Of a stretch of 64,000 bases of DNA, positions 1 through 7,992 are shown one piece after another. The position numbers were made by a program, and so were the translations under genes. The stretch spans positions 50,533-114,532 of the forward strand of contig CAMYIJ010000001.1 of the NCBI GenBank assembly GCA_947258375.1, read 5' to 3'. The notes beneath the pieces were generated by a model, which saw nothing but the letters and a program-made list of their open reading frames with translations, was not told the DNA's origin and ran no database searches. This DNA comes from an uncultured Acidimicrobiaceae bacterium (GTDB lineage: Bacteria; Actinomycetota; Acidimicrobiia; Spongiisociales; UBA5794). Positions within the stretch are counted from its first letter, which is position 1. The number at the start of each line of letters is the position of its first letter.

Positions 1-2
1 AG

Positions 3-752
3 ATGGCGTTCGCGATAATCAGCAAGATTGCGGAAGGAGGCAGCCGGCGGATCGTCTTCACCGGCGGTGATCCGCTGCAACGGGGCGATATCGGGCTGCT
101 GATCCGGCACGCGGCGCAGCTTGATCTCGAGGTGGCGGTATCGACGACGGGCGACTTGTTGACCGCCCCGTTCCTGGCTGCTTCCGGCGGGGACATCGAT
201 CTCATCTCATTGCCACTCGATGGGTCGACCGAGGAGGTTTCCGTACGGACCAAGGAGCCGGGGCACTTCGCGGTAGTCATGGCCGCTCTCGATCTGCTCG
301 AGGGATACCCGGAAATCGACGTGAAGGTGGCGACGCCGGTGACTCGCCACAATATCGAGGACATCCCCGACATCGTCGAACTGCTCGAACATCGGGCTGG
401 TCGTTTGCCGGGCCGGCTGTTCTACAACGTGTTCCAGGCATTCCCGAGATCGATGAGCCCCGATGTGCCCTGGCCCAAGCTTGTTGTCGAGGACGTGGCG
501 TTTGATGCGCTGCGCCGACAGATTGAAGGGGAATCCCACGGCTTCCGGATCAACTTCCTCGACCACAAGACCCTCGACAAGCTCTACGTCATGATCTTCC
601 CGGATGGCACGGTCACCGTGCCGGTCGGCTCCGAGTTCCGCAACTACGGCCCGTTTCTGGAAGTAGACGACCTCAGCGAGCTGCTGGCCGGCTCGGAATT
701 CGATGCTCCCAAACACCAGCGCCACTCAGTTGGATGGTCACGATCGCCATAG
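3..752 (+). CDS. Radical SAM domain protein, 5' end outside window
   Basis: The reading frame is open to the left edge, so the start at base 3 is only the first ATG in view and the CxxxCxxC cluster motif of a radical SAM enzyme would lie upstream. What is visible is the radical SAM barrel core: an FTGGDPL stretch near residue 20 (the GGDP/GGEP SAM-contact motif), a STTG strand, then SLPLDGS and a KVATPVTRHN segment. The C-terminal part (FPDGTVTVPVG, then DDLSELL) has no cysteine cluster, so there is no SPASM domain. Reaction and substrate cannot be assigned. The next gene is on the same strand after about 110 bp. Confidence 0.7.
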   Translation: MAFAIISKIAEGGSRRIVFTGGDPLQRGDIGLLIRHAAQLDLEVAVSTTGDLLTAPFLAASGGDIDLISLPLDGSTEEVSVRTKEPGHFAVVMAALDLLEGYPEIDVKVATPVTRHNIEDIPDIVELLEHRAGRLPGRLFYNVFQAFPRSMSPDVPWPKLVVEDVAFDALRRQIEGESHGFRINFLDHKTLDKLYVMIFPDGTVTVPVGSEFRNYGPFLEVDDLSELLAGSEFDAPKHQRHSVGWSRSP

Positions 753-863
753 GTCGGCCCGGTTCTCCCCGGATCCACCTCCTGCAACGTTTGCTGAAGG
801 TTCCGGTATCTCGTGCCGATACGCGTTCGGCGTGCTCCAGTGAATCGCGGCCGAGGAGAACCG

Positions 864-1355
864 ATGAAGAAGATGGCATTGATGGCAGCCTTAGTACTGG
901 TGGCCGCCGCCTGTGGGGGCGACGGCGACACCACCGGCAACACCGACACGACCACCGGCGCCACGGTTGCTGAGACCACCACCGCCGCTCCGCAGCCGGC
1001 TGCTCCCGGGCAGGTCGAGATCGCCGTTGATGGTGTTACCGGCGGAAACACCCAGATCCTTCTAACCATGATTCAATCGGGGGACCAGGGGCGTCCGATG
1101 GGCGTGTCCTGTGCTCAGATCGATGGCGATCCCTGGAGCTACTCCGGGCTGATCTATCCGATGGAGGGTGATCACCCGTGTGCTCTCGGGACGACTCCGA
1201 TCGAGTTCGAGCCCGGTATGTATGAGGCGATCTTTGGTGTGTTCACCGGTGGCCAGACCGCCCCGGATCAGTGCGTCAAGGTCGAATTCGAAGTCAACGG
1301 GAAGACAACGGTGACCGCACCCGCGATGGCCGCGCCGTGTGATCTCGAGTTTTGA
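864..1355 (+). CDS. Secreted lipoprotein of unknown function
   Basis: A 163-residue protein starting at the ATG preceded by AGGAG 5 bases upstream; an in-frame ATG at 813 has no such site. It has a lipoprotein signal: MKK, a hydrophobic core and a VAAAC lipobox, with Cys near residue 17. A Thr/Ala/Pro-rich linker of about 35 residues follows, then a compact domain with four cysteines (VSCAQID, HPCALG, DQCVKV, APCDLEF) that could form two disulfides outside the membrane. I recognise no family. A strong hairpin 28 bp after the stop closes the unit. Confidence 0.8.
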   Translation: MKKMALMAALVLVAAACGGDGDTTGNTDTTTGATVAETTTAAPQPAAPGQVEIAVDGVTGGNTQILLTMIQSGDQGRPMGVSCAQIDGDPWSYSGLIYPMEGDHPCALGTTPIEFEPGMYEAIFGVFTGGQTAPDQCVKVEFEVNGKTTVTAPAMAAPCDLEF

Positions 1356-1383
1356 GTCGAAGGCGGGCCTACCGCCACCACGA

Positions 1384-1409
1384 GAAGCCCCCGCCTCGGC
1401 GGGGGCTTC
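1384..1409 (+). terminator. Perfect 12-bp GC hairpin, probable terminator
   Basis: GAAGCCCCCGCC and GGCGGGGGCTTC pair perfectly around a TC loop, shortly after the lipoprotein stop. No T-run follows, so termination rests on hairpin strength alone, as is common in actinobacteria. Confidence 0.65.
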
Positions 1410-1522
1410 CGCGTGGTGGGGTCATTAGGCCCTATGGGGTGCCCGCACCCGGGCATACGATGTATTGAGAGGCAGCCACAGCCGTGTGTGCGCTGCCCGG
1501 AAAAGCGACAAGAGGAGGCGTC

Positions 1523-1858
1523 ATGTATGTCTTTGGGATCGCTGTACTACTGGGGCTCGGGGTGTATGCGCTCGTGATGTTCTTCGATCGGCTCATGGCG
1601 GCGTTCCACGAATTGTGGGCCGTCGCGGTGGTTGCGCTCGGCATCACGTTGGCGTGGATCGCGGACTTCGATATCTTCACGGAATGGGGCATCGACCTCC
1701 GCGCCGAGTGGATTGGTGTCACGCTGACCGGGCTCATCTTGGGAGGTGTTGCGTACTTCTGGCGCGAGTCGCTGGGATTGGTCGCGAGCCTGTTCCGCAA
1801 GGTGAGTGACGAGGCGGAGACCCTCGAGCGCACCCACAATCTGAGCCGGGTTGCATAG
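1523..1858 (+). CDS. Small integral membrane protein
   Basis: A 111-residue protein; the ATG at 1523 is chosen because AGGAGG lies 4 bases upstream, whereas the in-frame start at 1484 has none. There are three hydrophobic stretches: residues 1-22 (YVFGIAVLLGLGVYALVMFF), about 28-45 (LWAVAVVALGITLAWIA) and about 60-80 (WIGVTLTGLILGGVAYFW). A short charged tail (SDEAETLERTHNLSRVA) follows. It is probably a conserved membrane protein of unknown role. It stands alone, with a terminator-like hairpin on each side. Confidence 0.7.
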   Translation: MYVFGIAVLLGLGVYALVMFFDRLMAAFHELWAVAVVALGITLAWIADFDIFTEWGIDLRAEWIGVTLTGLILGGVAYFWRESLGLVASLFRKVSDEAETLERTHNLSRVA

Positions 1859-1894
1859 CCGGCTTCGGCAATAATCCTTCCCGAACCGACCGGT

Positions 1895-1922
1895 GGAAGC
1901 CCCTGGGTCGCAGGGGCTTTCC
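1895..1922 (+). terminator. Hairpin with partial T-run, probable terminator
   Basis: GGAAGCCCCTG pairs with CAGGGGCTTTCC (one bulged T) about 35 bp after the membrane-protein stop. This is consistent with a factor-independent terminator. Confidence 0.6.
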
Positions 1923-2009
1923 CGTTTCAGTCACTGCAGCGGAACGAGAACCCCGTGCCGCGGGCAAGCTGCTTGTGCCCGGTTGACATCGAGCCGCCCG
2001 GCAGGCACG

Positions 2010-2804
2010 GTGTCCGTTGTGAAGCGCGCCGTCCCGGCTCTTGTGTTGGTTGTCGCCCTGAGCGGATGTAATGACAGCCCGTCAAGCGGATCCGCGGGCC
2101 CGACTTCGGCTCCGGCAATCGCGGACGTTGCAACTTCTGCCGCGGCGACAACCATCTCGGCAGCCGTCGACGTTCATCGGGCGGACCGGACGGCAATGGT
2201 CGATCTCCAGATCGTTGCCCGCCTCATCTCCGACGAGCCCACGATTGCGGCAATGCGGGCAGTGCCTCGCCACGAGTTTGTGCCCGCCGACTACGTCGAT
2301 CAGGCCTACAACGACAACCCGCTGCCGATCGGCCACGGCCAGACCATCTCGCAGCCATACATCGTCGCCCTGATGACGCAGGCGCTGGGGGTGGCGCCCG
2401 GGGACAAGGTGCTGGAGATCGGCACCGGCTCCGGCTACCAGGCTGCGGTGCTCGCCGAAATGGGAGTTGAGGTCTACACAATCGAGATCATCGAGGCGCT
2501 GGCGACTGCCGCCGACACCCGGCTGCACCTTCTGGGCTACGACGTGGCGACCCTCCACGGCGACGGATACTTTGGCTGGGAGGAGCACGCCCCGTTCGAC
2601 GCCATCGTCGTGACCGCCGCCCCCGACCATCTGCCGCAGTTGCTGGTCGACCAGTTGGCGCCCGGCGGCCGCCTGGTGATTCCTATAGGTCCGATCGGCG
2701 CCGTGCAAACACTCTGGCGCTTTGAAGTGGGCGACGATGGCGAAGTGACCGGTGAGAACCTCGGCGCGGTCCGCTTCGTGCCGTTTACCCGCTCTGAGGG
2801 CTGA
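2010..2804 (+). CDS. Lipoprotein-type protein-L-isoaspartate O-methyltransferase
   Basis: PCMT family: SAM-dependent repair of isoaspartyl residues. The motifs GQTISQPYIVALMT, then VLEIGTGSGYQAAVLAEMG (SAM motif I) and DAIVVTAAPDHLPQ are clear, and the domain fills residues of about 70-260. The N-terminus is unusual. The frame from GTG 2010 (or GTG 2019) reads KRAVPALVLVVALSGC, a lipoprotein signal with an LSGC lipobox, followed by a Ser/Thr/Ala-rich linker. The enzyme therefore appears to be exported, although its cosubstrate SAM is cytoplasmic. No strong SD resolves the two GTG starts. The gene runs convergently into the next gene with a 20-bp overlap. Confidence 0.85.
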   Translation: MSVVKRAVPALVLVVALSGCNDSPSSGSAGPTSAPAIADVATSAAATTISAAVDVHRADRTAMVDLQIVARLISDEPTIAAMRAVPRHEFVPADYVDQAYNDNPLPIGHGQTISQPYIVALMTQALGVAPGDKVLEIGTGSGYQAAVLAEMGVEVYTIEIIEALATAADTRLHLLGYDVATLHGDGYFGWEEHAPFDAIVVTAAPDHLPQLLVDQLAPGGRLVIPIGPIGAVQTLWRFEVGDDGEVTGENLGAVRFVPFTRSEG

Positions 2805-5199
2805 CGGCGTCGGCCGGGCGGTCTCCCGCAAGGGCTGCGGCGGCTGCATAACAGGCCGCACCTGTGGTCACCACCAGTTGAAAACCCCAGGTGAGAGTCA
2901 GCAATGCGGCAGTGGCGGCCGCAATCACTGAAGCTGTCCCGTTGATCCCCCATGCCCACGGAACCAGGTGCGGCGCGACCGCCTCGAGACGGGCCACACC
3001 TTTGGGGAACATCACGCCCATGAGAAACCCGAGCGGGCCAAGAGCCACGGCGCCGATCGCCATGCGGACTACCAGCGGCCAGGGGAGAACGGCCGCACTC
3101 ATCGCCCCGATGAACGTCGGGTAGATGACCGCGGCGATAGTGAGAGCCACGGCTGCCGGGCGCCACGGCACCCGCGCCGACAACGTGCTGCCGACCCCGG
3201 CCGCCAGCAGGATGGCGAACAGCACGACGGCTAGGGCTGTCGTTGGCCGCCCGACCAGAAGGATGTACTGCTGGACGAGAGGTAGCTCAACCAGGAGGAA
3301 CCCCAGCCCGAGCGATCCGAAATACGCCACCGTCCACAGGCGCACGCCCCCTGCGCTCTCCGGACTGCCGCGGCGGGTCATCAGCAGCAAGGGCCCGAGA
3401 ATCAATGCAACGGCGCCGAGCACTGAGAGGGCGAGAAGTGCCAGCAGGACGAAGAACCCCGCCCCACCAAAGGGCTGCCAGGTCCTCCCTATTGTGTCGA
3501 GAACCGCGGATGCCTGTTCCCACTTGAAGAAGTGGGTGAAGAAGGGTCGGTTGTCCCGGGGCGGTGCAATGTCGAACTCATACGATCGGAGCAACTCCTC
3601 GGACTCAGCCAGCAGCTGGGTCGCCAGCTCACCGTACTCATCGGCGGGCAGCACGTTGTAGTCGTTCGTGGACTCTCGACCGGGGGCGGCGATGATGTCG
3701 AAGCGCTCCCGGGCGGCGAATCGAGCCACCTCTTCGACATCTTCCTCCGAGAAGCCGTCCGGTTTGATCAGCACCAGGCCGGTGGCGTACCCCCGCAGAG
3801 CAATGAGTGCTTGCGCCGGGTCGCCTCCGGACCGGCGCACAGCTCCGGCCGCGAGACCGAACAAACGCATTGACTCGCTCGGAGGGGTCTGCAGCCAGCG
3901 CATCGCCGTGAGTACACCGTCGGGGGCCAGCAGGCTCAGATAGCCGTCGAAGGCTTCGACCGTCAGGAGGTAGTCCTCGGCCAGGCTGTACGCCCCGGAG
4001 GTGACCGGTCGATATGGCGCGTTGAGTGCGACGTCAACCACGTCGAAGCGGCGTCCGCTGCGCTCCACAAATGACCGCGGCTCGGCGATGACGAGTTCGA
4101 CCCGCGTGTCGAGGTATGCCGGTGCGCCTGCGCGCCGCGCCGCCGCGACGGCGGGGCCGTGGCTCTCGACCGCCGTGACCGTGCCGGCTCCCGCCGCCAG
4201 AGCCAGCAGGACGTCAAGACCGCCCCGGGGTTCCAGCACCAGGACGTCGCCTCCCGGGCGGAGGCTGAACGCGATCGAGTTGAGGACGTGGGAAGAGAAC
4301 TCAGCCTCCGCCGGGCCGATGAGGGGAATGGGACTCAAATCGTCGCCGTCAAAGGTGATTCCGTCCTGGGGCGGCGGGGCGCCGCTCCAGCCGAAACTGA
4401 GGCCGGGCAAGGATCGGATGCCCTTGCTGGCAATGTGGTCTACCCGGGCCGAGGACTCCCATGTGGAGGAAACCACCTCAGCGTCGGGATAGCGCAGGGC
4501 GCCGCTCAGATCCTTGTAGGGCGACAATCGCGGCTCCAGTCCTCCATAGGTCGCGGCCGTCGCCAGAACCGCAACGATCGCAACGGACGTTGCCGTCATC
4601 AGCAATGTGCGCGAGGGAGCGGACGCCAGCGTTCCGAAGGCAACGGCGGCCACCAGACCGAGAAGCGAGGCGAGTGCGATCACCCCGACTCCGCCGACGA
4701 TGGGCAATGCGCCGATGGCGACGATGCACCCCAGCCCGGCTCCGATCAGGCTGGCTCCGTAGACCCGGGCCGAGGAGATCGGCGCCGGCTGGTCCCGGCC
4801 AGACAGCAGCACCGCGGTCACCGATCCGGCGAAGAAGAACGGGACTGCCAGGGCGAGGTAGTAGGCGATTAGCCACCCGACCTGGCGACCATCCCAGGCG
4901 ATGGCGAAGGAGTCGAACGGGATCAGGTTGGTCGTCACGTAGGCACCGACTGTGGTGATGCCCTGGCCAAAGGCCAGGAGCGCCCAGCGCCGGGGCCCGC
5001 CGCTTCCCAATTGGGGATAGGCGGCCAGCACCGACCCGCTGGCGCCAAACCCGAGCAGGGCCAGACTGATCGTGAGAAAGGCGAAGTGGTAGAACTGCGT
5101 CAGGGAGAAGACGCGTGTGAGGACTATCTCGAAGACCAGAACCCCGGCCGCCGAGCAACCCACGCCGAACAAACTGATCGCTTCAGTCCTTCGAGCCAT
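2785..5199 (-). CDS. Spermidine synthase-like polytopic membrane protein
   Basis: An 804-residue protein starting at ATG 5199. About seven hydrophobic helices occupy residues 1-230 (FEIVLTRVFSLTQFYHFAFL is typical of the family). A soluble SpeE-like methyltransferase-fold domain lies at about 270-560, with VLVLEPRGGLDVLLAL as its nucleotide-binding glycine motif and a YSLAEDYL motif. Six or so C-terminal helices follow. This architecture is known as a fused MFS/spermidine-synthase protein; its substrate is not established and aminopropyl transfer should not be assumed. It is monocistronic and convergent with the PCMT gene. Confidence 0.75.
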   Translation of the reverse strand: MARRTEAISLFGVGCSAAGVLVFEIVLTRVFSLTQFYHFAFLTISLALLGFGASGSVLAAYPQLGSGGPRRWALLAFGQGITTVGAYVTTNLIPFDSFAIAWDGRQVGWLIAYYLALAVPFFFAGSVTAVLLSGRDQPAPISSARVYGASLIGAGLGCIVAIGALPIVGGVGVIALASLLGLVAAVAFGTLASAPSRTLLMTATSVAIVAVLATAATYGGLEPRLSPYKDLSGALRYPDAEVVSSTWESSARVDHIASKGIRSLPGLSFGWSGAPPPQDGITFDGDDLSPIPLIGPAEAEFSSHVLNSIAFSLRPGGDVLVLEPRGGLDVLLALAAGAGTVTAVESHGPAVAAARRAGAPAYLDTRVELVIAEPRSFVERSGRRFDVVDVALNAPYRPVTSGAYSLAEDYLLTVEAFDGYLSLLAPDGVLTAMRWLQTPPSESMRLFGLAAGAVRRSGGDPAQALIALRGYATGLVLIKPDGFSEEDVEEVARFAARERFDIIAAPGRESTNDYNVLPADEYGELATQLLAESEELLRSYEFDIAPPRDNRPFFTHFFKWEQASAVLDTIGRTWQPFGGAGFFVLLALLALSVLGAVALILGPLLLMTRRGSPESAGGVRLWTVAYFGSLGLGFLLVELPLVQQYILLVGRPTTALAVVLFAILLAAGVGSTLSARVPWRPAAVALTIAAVIYPTFIGAMSAAVLPWPLVVRMAIGAVALGPLGFLMGVMFPKGVARLEAVAPHLVPWAWGINGTASVIAAATAALLTLTWGFQLVVTTGAACYAAAAALAGDRPADAVSPQSG

Positions 5200-5553
5200 G
5201 CAAACAGCTTGCCACGCCCGACGGCATCGTTGTCTGAATGACCAGTGATGACCGGTTGTGTTCGGAGTGGCTCACTGCCGGCCGGACGCGCTGCGACCAG
5301 GATTGGTCGACAGTGAGTCAGCCGCCGGCGACGCTACTTCCAACTGGCGCCGGTGAGGAAGTAGGTCGTCATCCTGCCTTTGCCCTTTATCTCGACCTCA
5401 CCCCGCGGCTCGAACTGGAAGCTGCTCGGGCGCTCCCGGGCACAATGCGGCTCGACGTCTCCTCGCCGATTTGAAGAAAGGCCGACGCCGGCAGCCGGCA
5501 GTCGGCGGCCGCGGGCGGCGATAGAGTGAACGCAAGGATGAGGGAGGTGCCTG
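5200..5553. other. Intergenic stretch holding only a gene remnant
   Basis: These 354 bases carry no intact gene. The only interpretable signal is the adenylate-cyclase-like tail on the minus strand at 5334-5438. AGGGAGG at 5541-5547 is the SD of the next gene. Short ORFs here lack initiation signals and recognisable content. Confidence 0.6.
5334..5438 (-). pseudogene. Remnant of a class III adenylate/guanylate cyclase C-terminus
   Basis: The minus strand encodes RERPSSFQFEPRGEVEIKG followed by KGRMTTYFLTG and a stop. This closely matches the end of the class III nucleotide cyclase domain (FEPRGEVEVKGKGRMxTYFL). Upstream in the same frame the translation becomes meaningless and no catalytic cyclase motifs are found, so only about 34 codons survive. 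It is probably the last trace of a deleted cyclase gene. The assignment rests on motif recognition. Confidence 0.6.
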
Positions 5554-5970
5554 GTGACGCCGACAGGGTCGACCCAGATAGATGCTGCGTTCGCTGTTGA
5601 CTTCGCGGAGCGGGCGCGGGTGGCGATGGTGGCGCGCGATGTCGATGCGCTCGTCGATCTGGCGACCGACGATGTCATCTACGACGACATGGGCGCCGAC
5701 AAGTCCATGGAGGGCAAAACCGAAATGGCCCGTTTTGTGGGGTCTATTTATGGGGCGGCAGTCGACCTGGATGTCCATGTCGAAGGTGTGTTTGTCGGAG
5801 TCGATGGCGAGACCATGGCCATCCGATGGCGCGCCATCGGCCGGCGCGCCGATCTTGACATCCCTTTCGAACTCGAGTTCGTGAACATCTACACGATACG
5901 CGATGGCAAGGCGTGCCGGTGGACAACGATCTTCCGCCATATGGACTGGCTCGGCCACATCTGGCCCTAG
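5554..5970 (+). CDS. SnoaL-like / NTF2-fold protein
   Basis: A 138-residue protein from a GTG start with AGGGAGG 6 bases upstream. It has the cone-like alpha+beta pattern of the NTF2 superfamily: a helical start (AAFAVDFAERARVAMVARDVDAL), the DDVIYDDMG strand, a MEGKTEMARFV helix, and strands ending in IYTIRDGKACRWTTIFRH. Family members act as ketosteroid-isomerase-like enzymes or ligand binders; the substrate cannot be told. It is convergent with the TetR gene, sharing 4 bp at the stops. Confidence 0.7.
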   Translation: MTPTGSTQIDAAFAVDFAERARVAMVARDVDALVDLATDDVIYDDMGADKSMEGKTEMARFVGSIYGAAVDLDVHVEGVFVGVDGETMAIRWRAIGRRADLDIPFELEFVNIYTIRDGKACRWTTIFRHMDWLGHIWP

Positions 5971-6596
5971 GGCGTCTTGTCGCCCGTGTCCGCAGGTGGG
6001 ACGGCGAAGCGCCACAAGTCGTACCGCATGAGGTTGATCGCGTTGGGGTCGGCGACGGCTCGCGCCACCGCCAGGGCTCCGGCAACGTACGCCGCCATAC
6101 GCTGGGCCGCGACTTTGGTGTCCATTGCGGCCACCTCCCCTGCGTCGATCGCGGCGCCGAGGGCTGCCTCGAAGTACGTCCTCGCTTGAGCGAGGTGCTG
6201 CAACGCCCGGTCCCGGATCACCTCATCAGTCGCGGCCATCTCCTGGGCCAGGCTGACGAGAAGACTCCCGCCGAATGTCCCGAACTCACGAGTGCGGGCA
6301 TCTGCATGCTCCTGGACCAAATCCCAGAAACGGGAGAACGCGGCGAGCGGGGCGAGGTTCTCGCCGAAGGCCGGCTCGAATACCGCGATGCGCAGCGAGT
6401 CCCATTCGGCGTCCAGCGCCGCCAACGCCAGATCCTGTTTTGACCTGAAGTGGTAGTAGAAGCTTCCCCGCCGCACGTCGGCGTGTTCGCACAGCTCTTG
6501 AACCCCGACGCTTCCGTACGTCGCGCTGGTGAACAGCTCGATTGCACTTGCCACCAGGCGTGTGGAAGCTGAATCGGATTCGGGAGATGCTGCCAT
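5967..6596 (-). CDS. TetR family transcriptional regulator
   Basis: A 209-residue repressor-type protein. Residues about 10-60 form the TetR helix-turn-helix (LVASAIELFTSATYGSVGVQ, then RRGSFYYHFRSKQDLALAAL). The rest is the helical ligand-binding domain. It is divergent from the adenosine deaminase gene with a 24-bp perfect palindrome between them, the classic arrangement for a regulator controlling itself and its neighbour. A nucleoside-related ligand is a guess from context. Confidence 0.88.
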   Translation of the reverse strand: MAASPESDSASTRLVASAIELFTSATYGSVGVQELCEHADVRRGSFYYHFRSKQDLALAALDAEWDSLRIAVFEPAFGENLAPLAAFSRFWDLVQEHADARTREFGTFGGSLLVSLAQEMAATDEVIRDRALQHLAQARTYFEAALGAAIDAGEVAAMDTKVAAQRMAAYVAGALAVARAVADPNAINLMRYDLWRFAVPPADTGDKTP

Positions 6597-6620
6597 TCTC
6601 GAATTACTATAGGCGAGCAG

Positions 6621-6644
6621 CTAGTTGACCGATCGGTCAACTAG
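6621..6644. promoter_or_regulatory. 24-bp perfect palindrome, TetR operator candidate
   Basis: The half-site CTAGTTGACCGA is followed by its exact reverse complement. The inner TTGACCGATCGGTCAA has the GACCG-CGGTC form of many TetR operators. It lies 24 bp upstream of the TetR start and 46 bp upstream of the adenosine deaminase ATG, so binding could repress both. Confidence 0.8.
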
Positions 6645-6690
6645 TCTTAGTGTCCATCCTCAAGTCGCGCGACCAATCAGAGATCCGTAC

Positions 6691-7722
6691 ATGACGCTGC
6701 CCAAAGTCCTGCTCCATGACCACCTCGATGGTGGCCTGCGTCCGAGGACCGTTGCCGAGCTCGCAGCGGCAGCCGGCTATCCCGGACTGCCTGCTGAACC
6801 GGCTGATATTGAGCAGTTCTTCGAGGAGGCTGCGATCGGATCACTGCCGGAGTACCTCCAGACGTTCGAACACACGGTCGCGCTCATGCAGACGCCGGAG
6901 GCGCTACGCCGCGTTGCCATTGAATCCGTTGTCGACCACGCCGCCGACGACGTTATCTACGCCGAACTGCGGCTATGTCCTTCGCTGCACACACAACGCG
7001 GGCTGACGCGGGCCGAAGTGATCGAAGCGGTCCTCGAAGGGCTCGAGATGGGTCAAGATGCCACGGGGATCACCGCTCGCCTCATCGTGAGCGCCATGCG
7101 CGACCGCGAGGGTGACATCGAGGATGCGAAGGCCGCCACGCAGTTCGTCGACCAAGGAGTTGTGGGGTTCGACCTTGCCGGCCCCGAGCGCGGGTTCCCG
7201 GCCCGAGATCATGCCGAGGCACTCCAACTCGCCGCCGATTCGGGTTTGCGCTTGACGATTCATGCCGGCGAGGGATCCGGCGTGGCCAGCATTCAAGGCG
7301 CGCTCGACTGCGGAGCGGAGAGAATCGGGCACGGCATCCGACTCATCGAAGACGTCCACGCCGACAACACGCACCTGAGATTCGGCCCAACGGCAGATCG
7401 GATCCGCTACGAGCGTATTGCTCTCGAGATCTGCTTCAAGTCGGAAGTCGACACCCGCGCAGTCATGTCCGCCACGGTTCATCCCATCGACGTTCTTCAT
7501 CGAGCAGGATTCGCCACGACGATCAACACCGACAACCGGTTGATGTCGATGACCGATATGACACATGAGTTTGAGTTGCTGGCTACACACAAGGGCTTCG
7601 GCCTGAGGGACTTCGAGCAGCTGACGATCAATGCGATTGACGCGGCGTTCTGTGACGCGGCCACGAAGGAGGAGATTCGGAGCCGGGTACGCCACGGCTA
7701 CGACGAGCACGCCACTGCGTAG
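6691..7722 (+). CDS. add: Adenosine deaminase
   Basis: Deaminates adenosine or deoxyadenosine to inosine in purine salvage. The 343-residue protein has the family zinc ligands and catalytic motifs: HDHLDGG near residue 10, TIHAGE near 195, RIGHGIRL near 220, and INTDNRLMS near 285, the last in the form typical of actinobacterial Add. ATG 6691 is preferred. The earlier in-frame TTG at 6625 lies inside the TetR operator palindrome and would add a tail unlike the family. No good SD precedes the ATG, so a short or leaderless transcript is possible. It is probably regulated by the divergent TetR protein. Confidence 0.88.
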   Translation: MTLPKVLLHDHLDGGLRPRTVAELAAAAGYPGLPAEPADIEQFFEEAAIGSLPEYLQTFEHTVALMQTPEALRRVAIESVVDHAADDVIYAELRLCPSLHTQRGLTRAEVIEAVLEGLEMGQDATGITARLIVSAMRDREGDIEDAKAATQFVDQGVVGFDLAGPERGFPARDHAEALQLAADSGLRLTIHAGEGSGVASIQGALDCGAERIGHGIRLIEDVHADNTHLRFGPTADRIRYERIALEICFKSEVDTRAVMSATVHPIDVLHRAGFATTINTDNRLMSMTDMTHEFELLATHKGFGLRDFEQLTINAIDAAFCDAATKEEIRSRVRHGYDEHATA

Positions 7723-7759
7723 CCTGGCGGGAGTCCCCCTGTCCACCAGGCTGCAGGCC

Positions 7760-7816
7760 CAACCAAGGCGGTCAGACCGCTGCCTCCCCCCGGCAGCCAG
7801 TCTGGCCGCCTGGTTG
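7760..7816 (+). terminator. Long imperfect hairpin after adenosine deaminase
   Basis: Outer arms CAACCA...TGGTTG, middle GGCGGTCAGAC against GTCTGGCCGCC (one bulge and one G-U pair) and inner GCTGCC/GGCAGC around a C-rich loop give a stem of about 24 bp. There is no T-run. It is a likely transcription end or processing site for the deaminase mRNA. Confidence 0.55.
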
Positions 7817-7992
7817 TGTCCGGAGCGCCTCAGTGTTCCCGGGTCCCCGCGGCTTGGCGCACGGCCGGACGCGAGGGATGCGTAGTCGATAGGTGTGTTA
7901 TATCGTTCTCAGAGTTCCTGCGTTCAGGGCATGGGCGCGCAGTTTGACCCGACGGATGTCACGACGCGATGCAGGAGCGGGAGAGGAGCCTT

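Noticed and set aside
6625..6690. TTG start adding 22 residues to adenosine deaminase
   Set aside because: It falls inside the TetR operator palindrome and the added residues are unlike the family; ATG 6691 is better.
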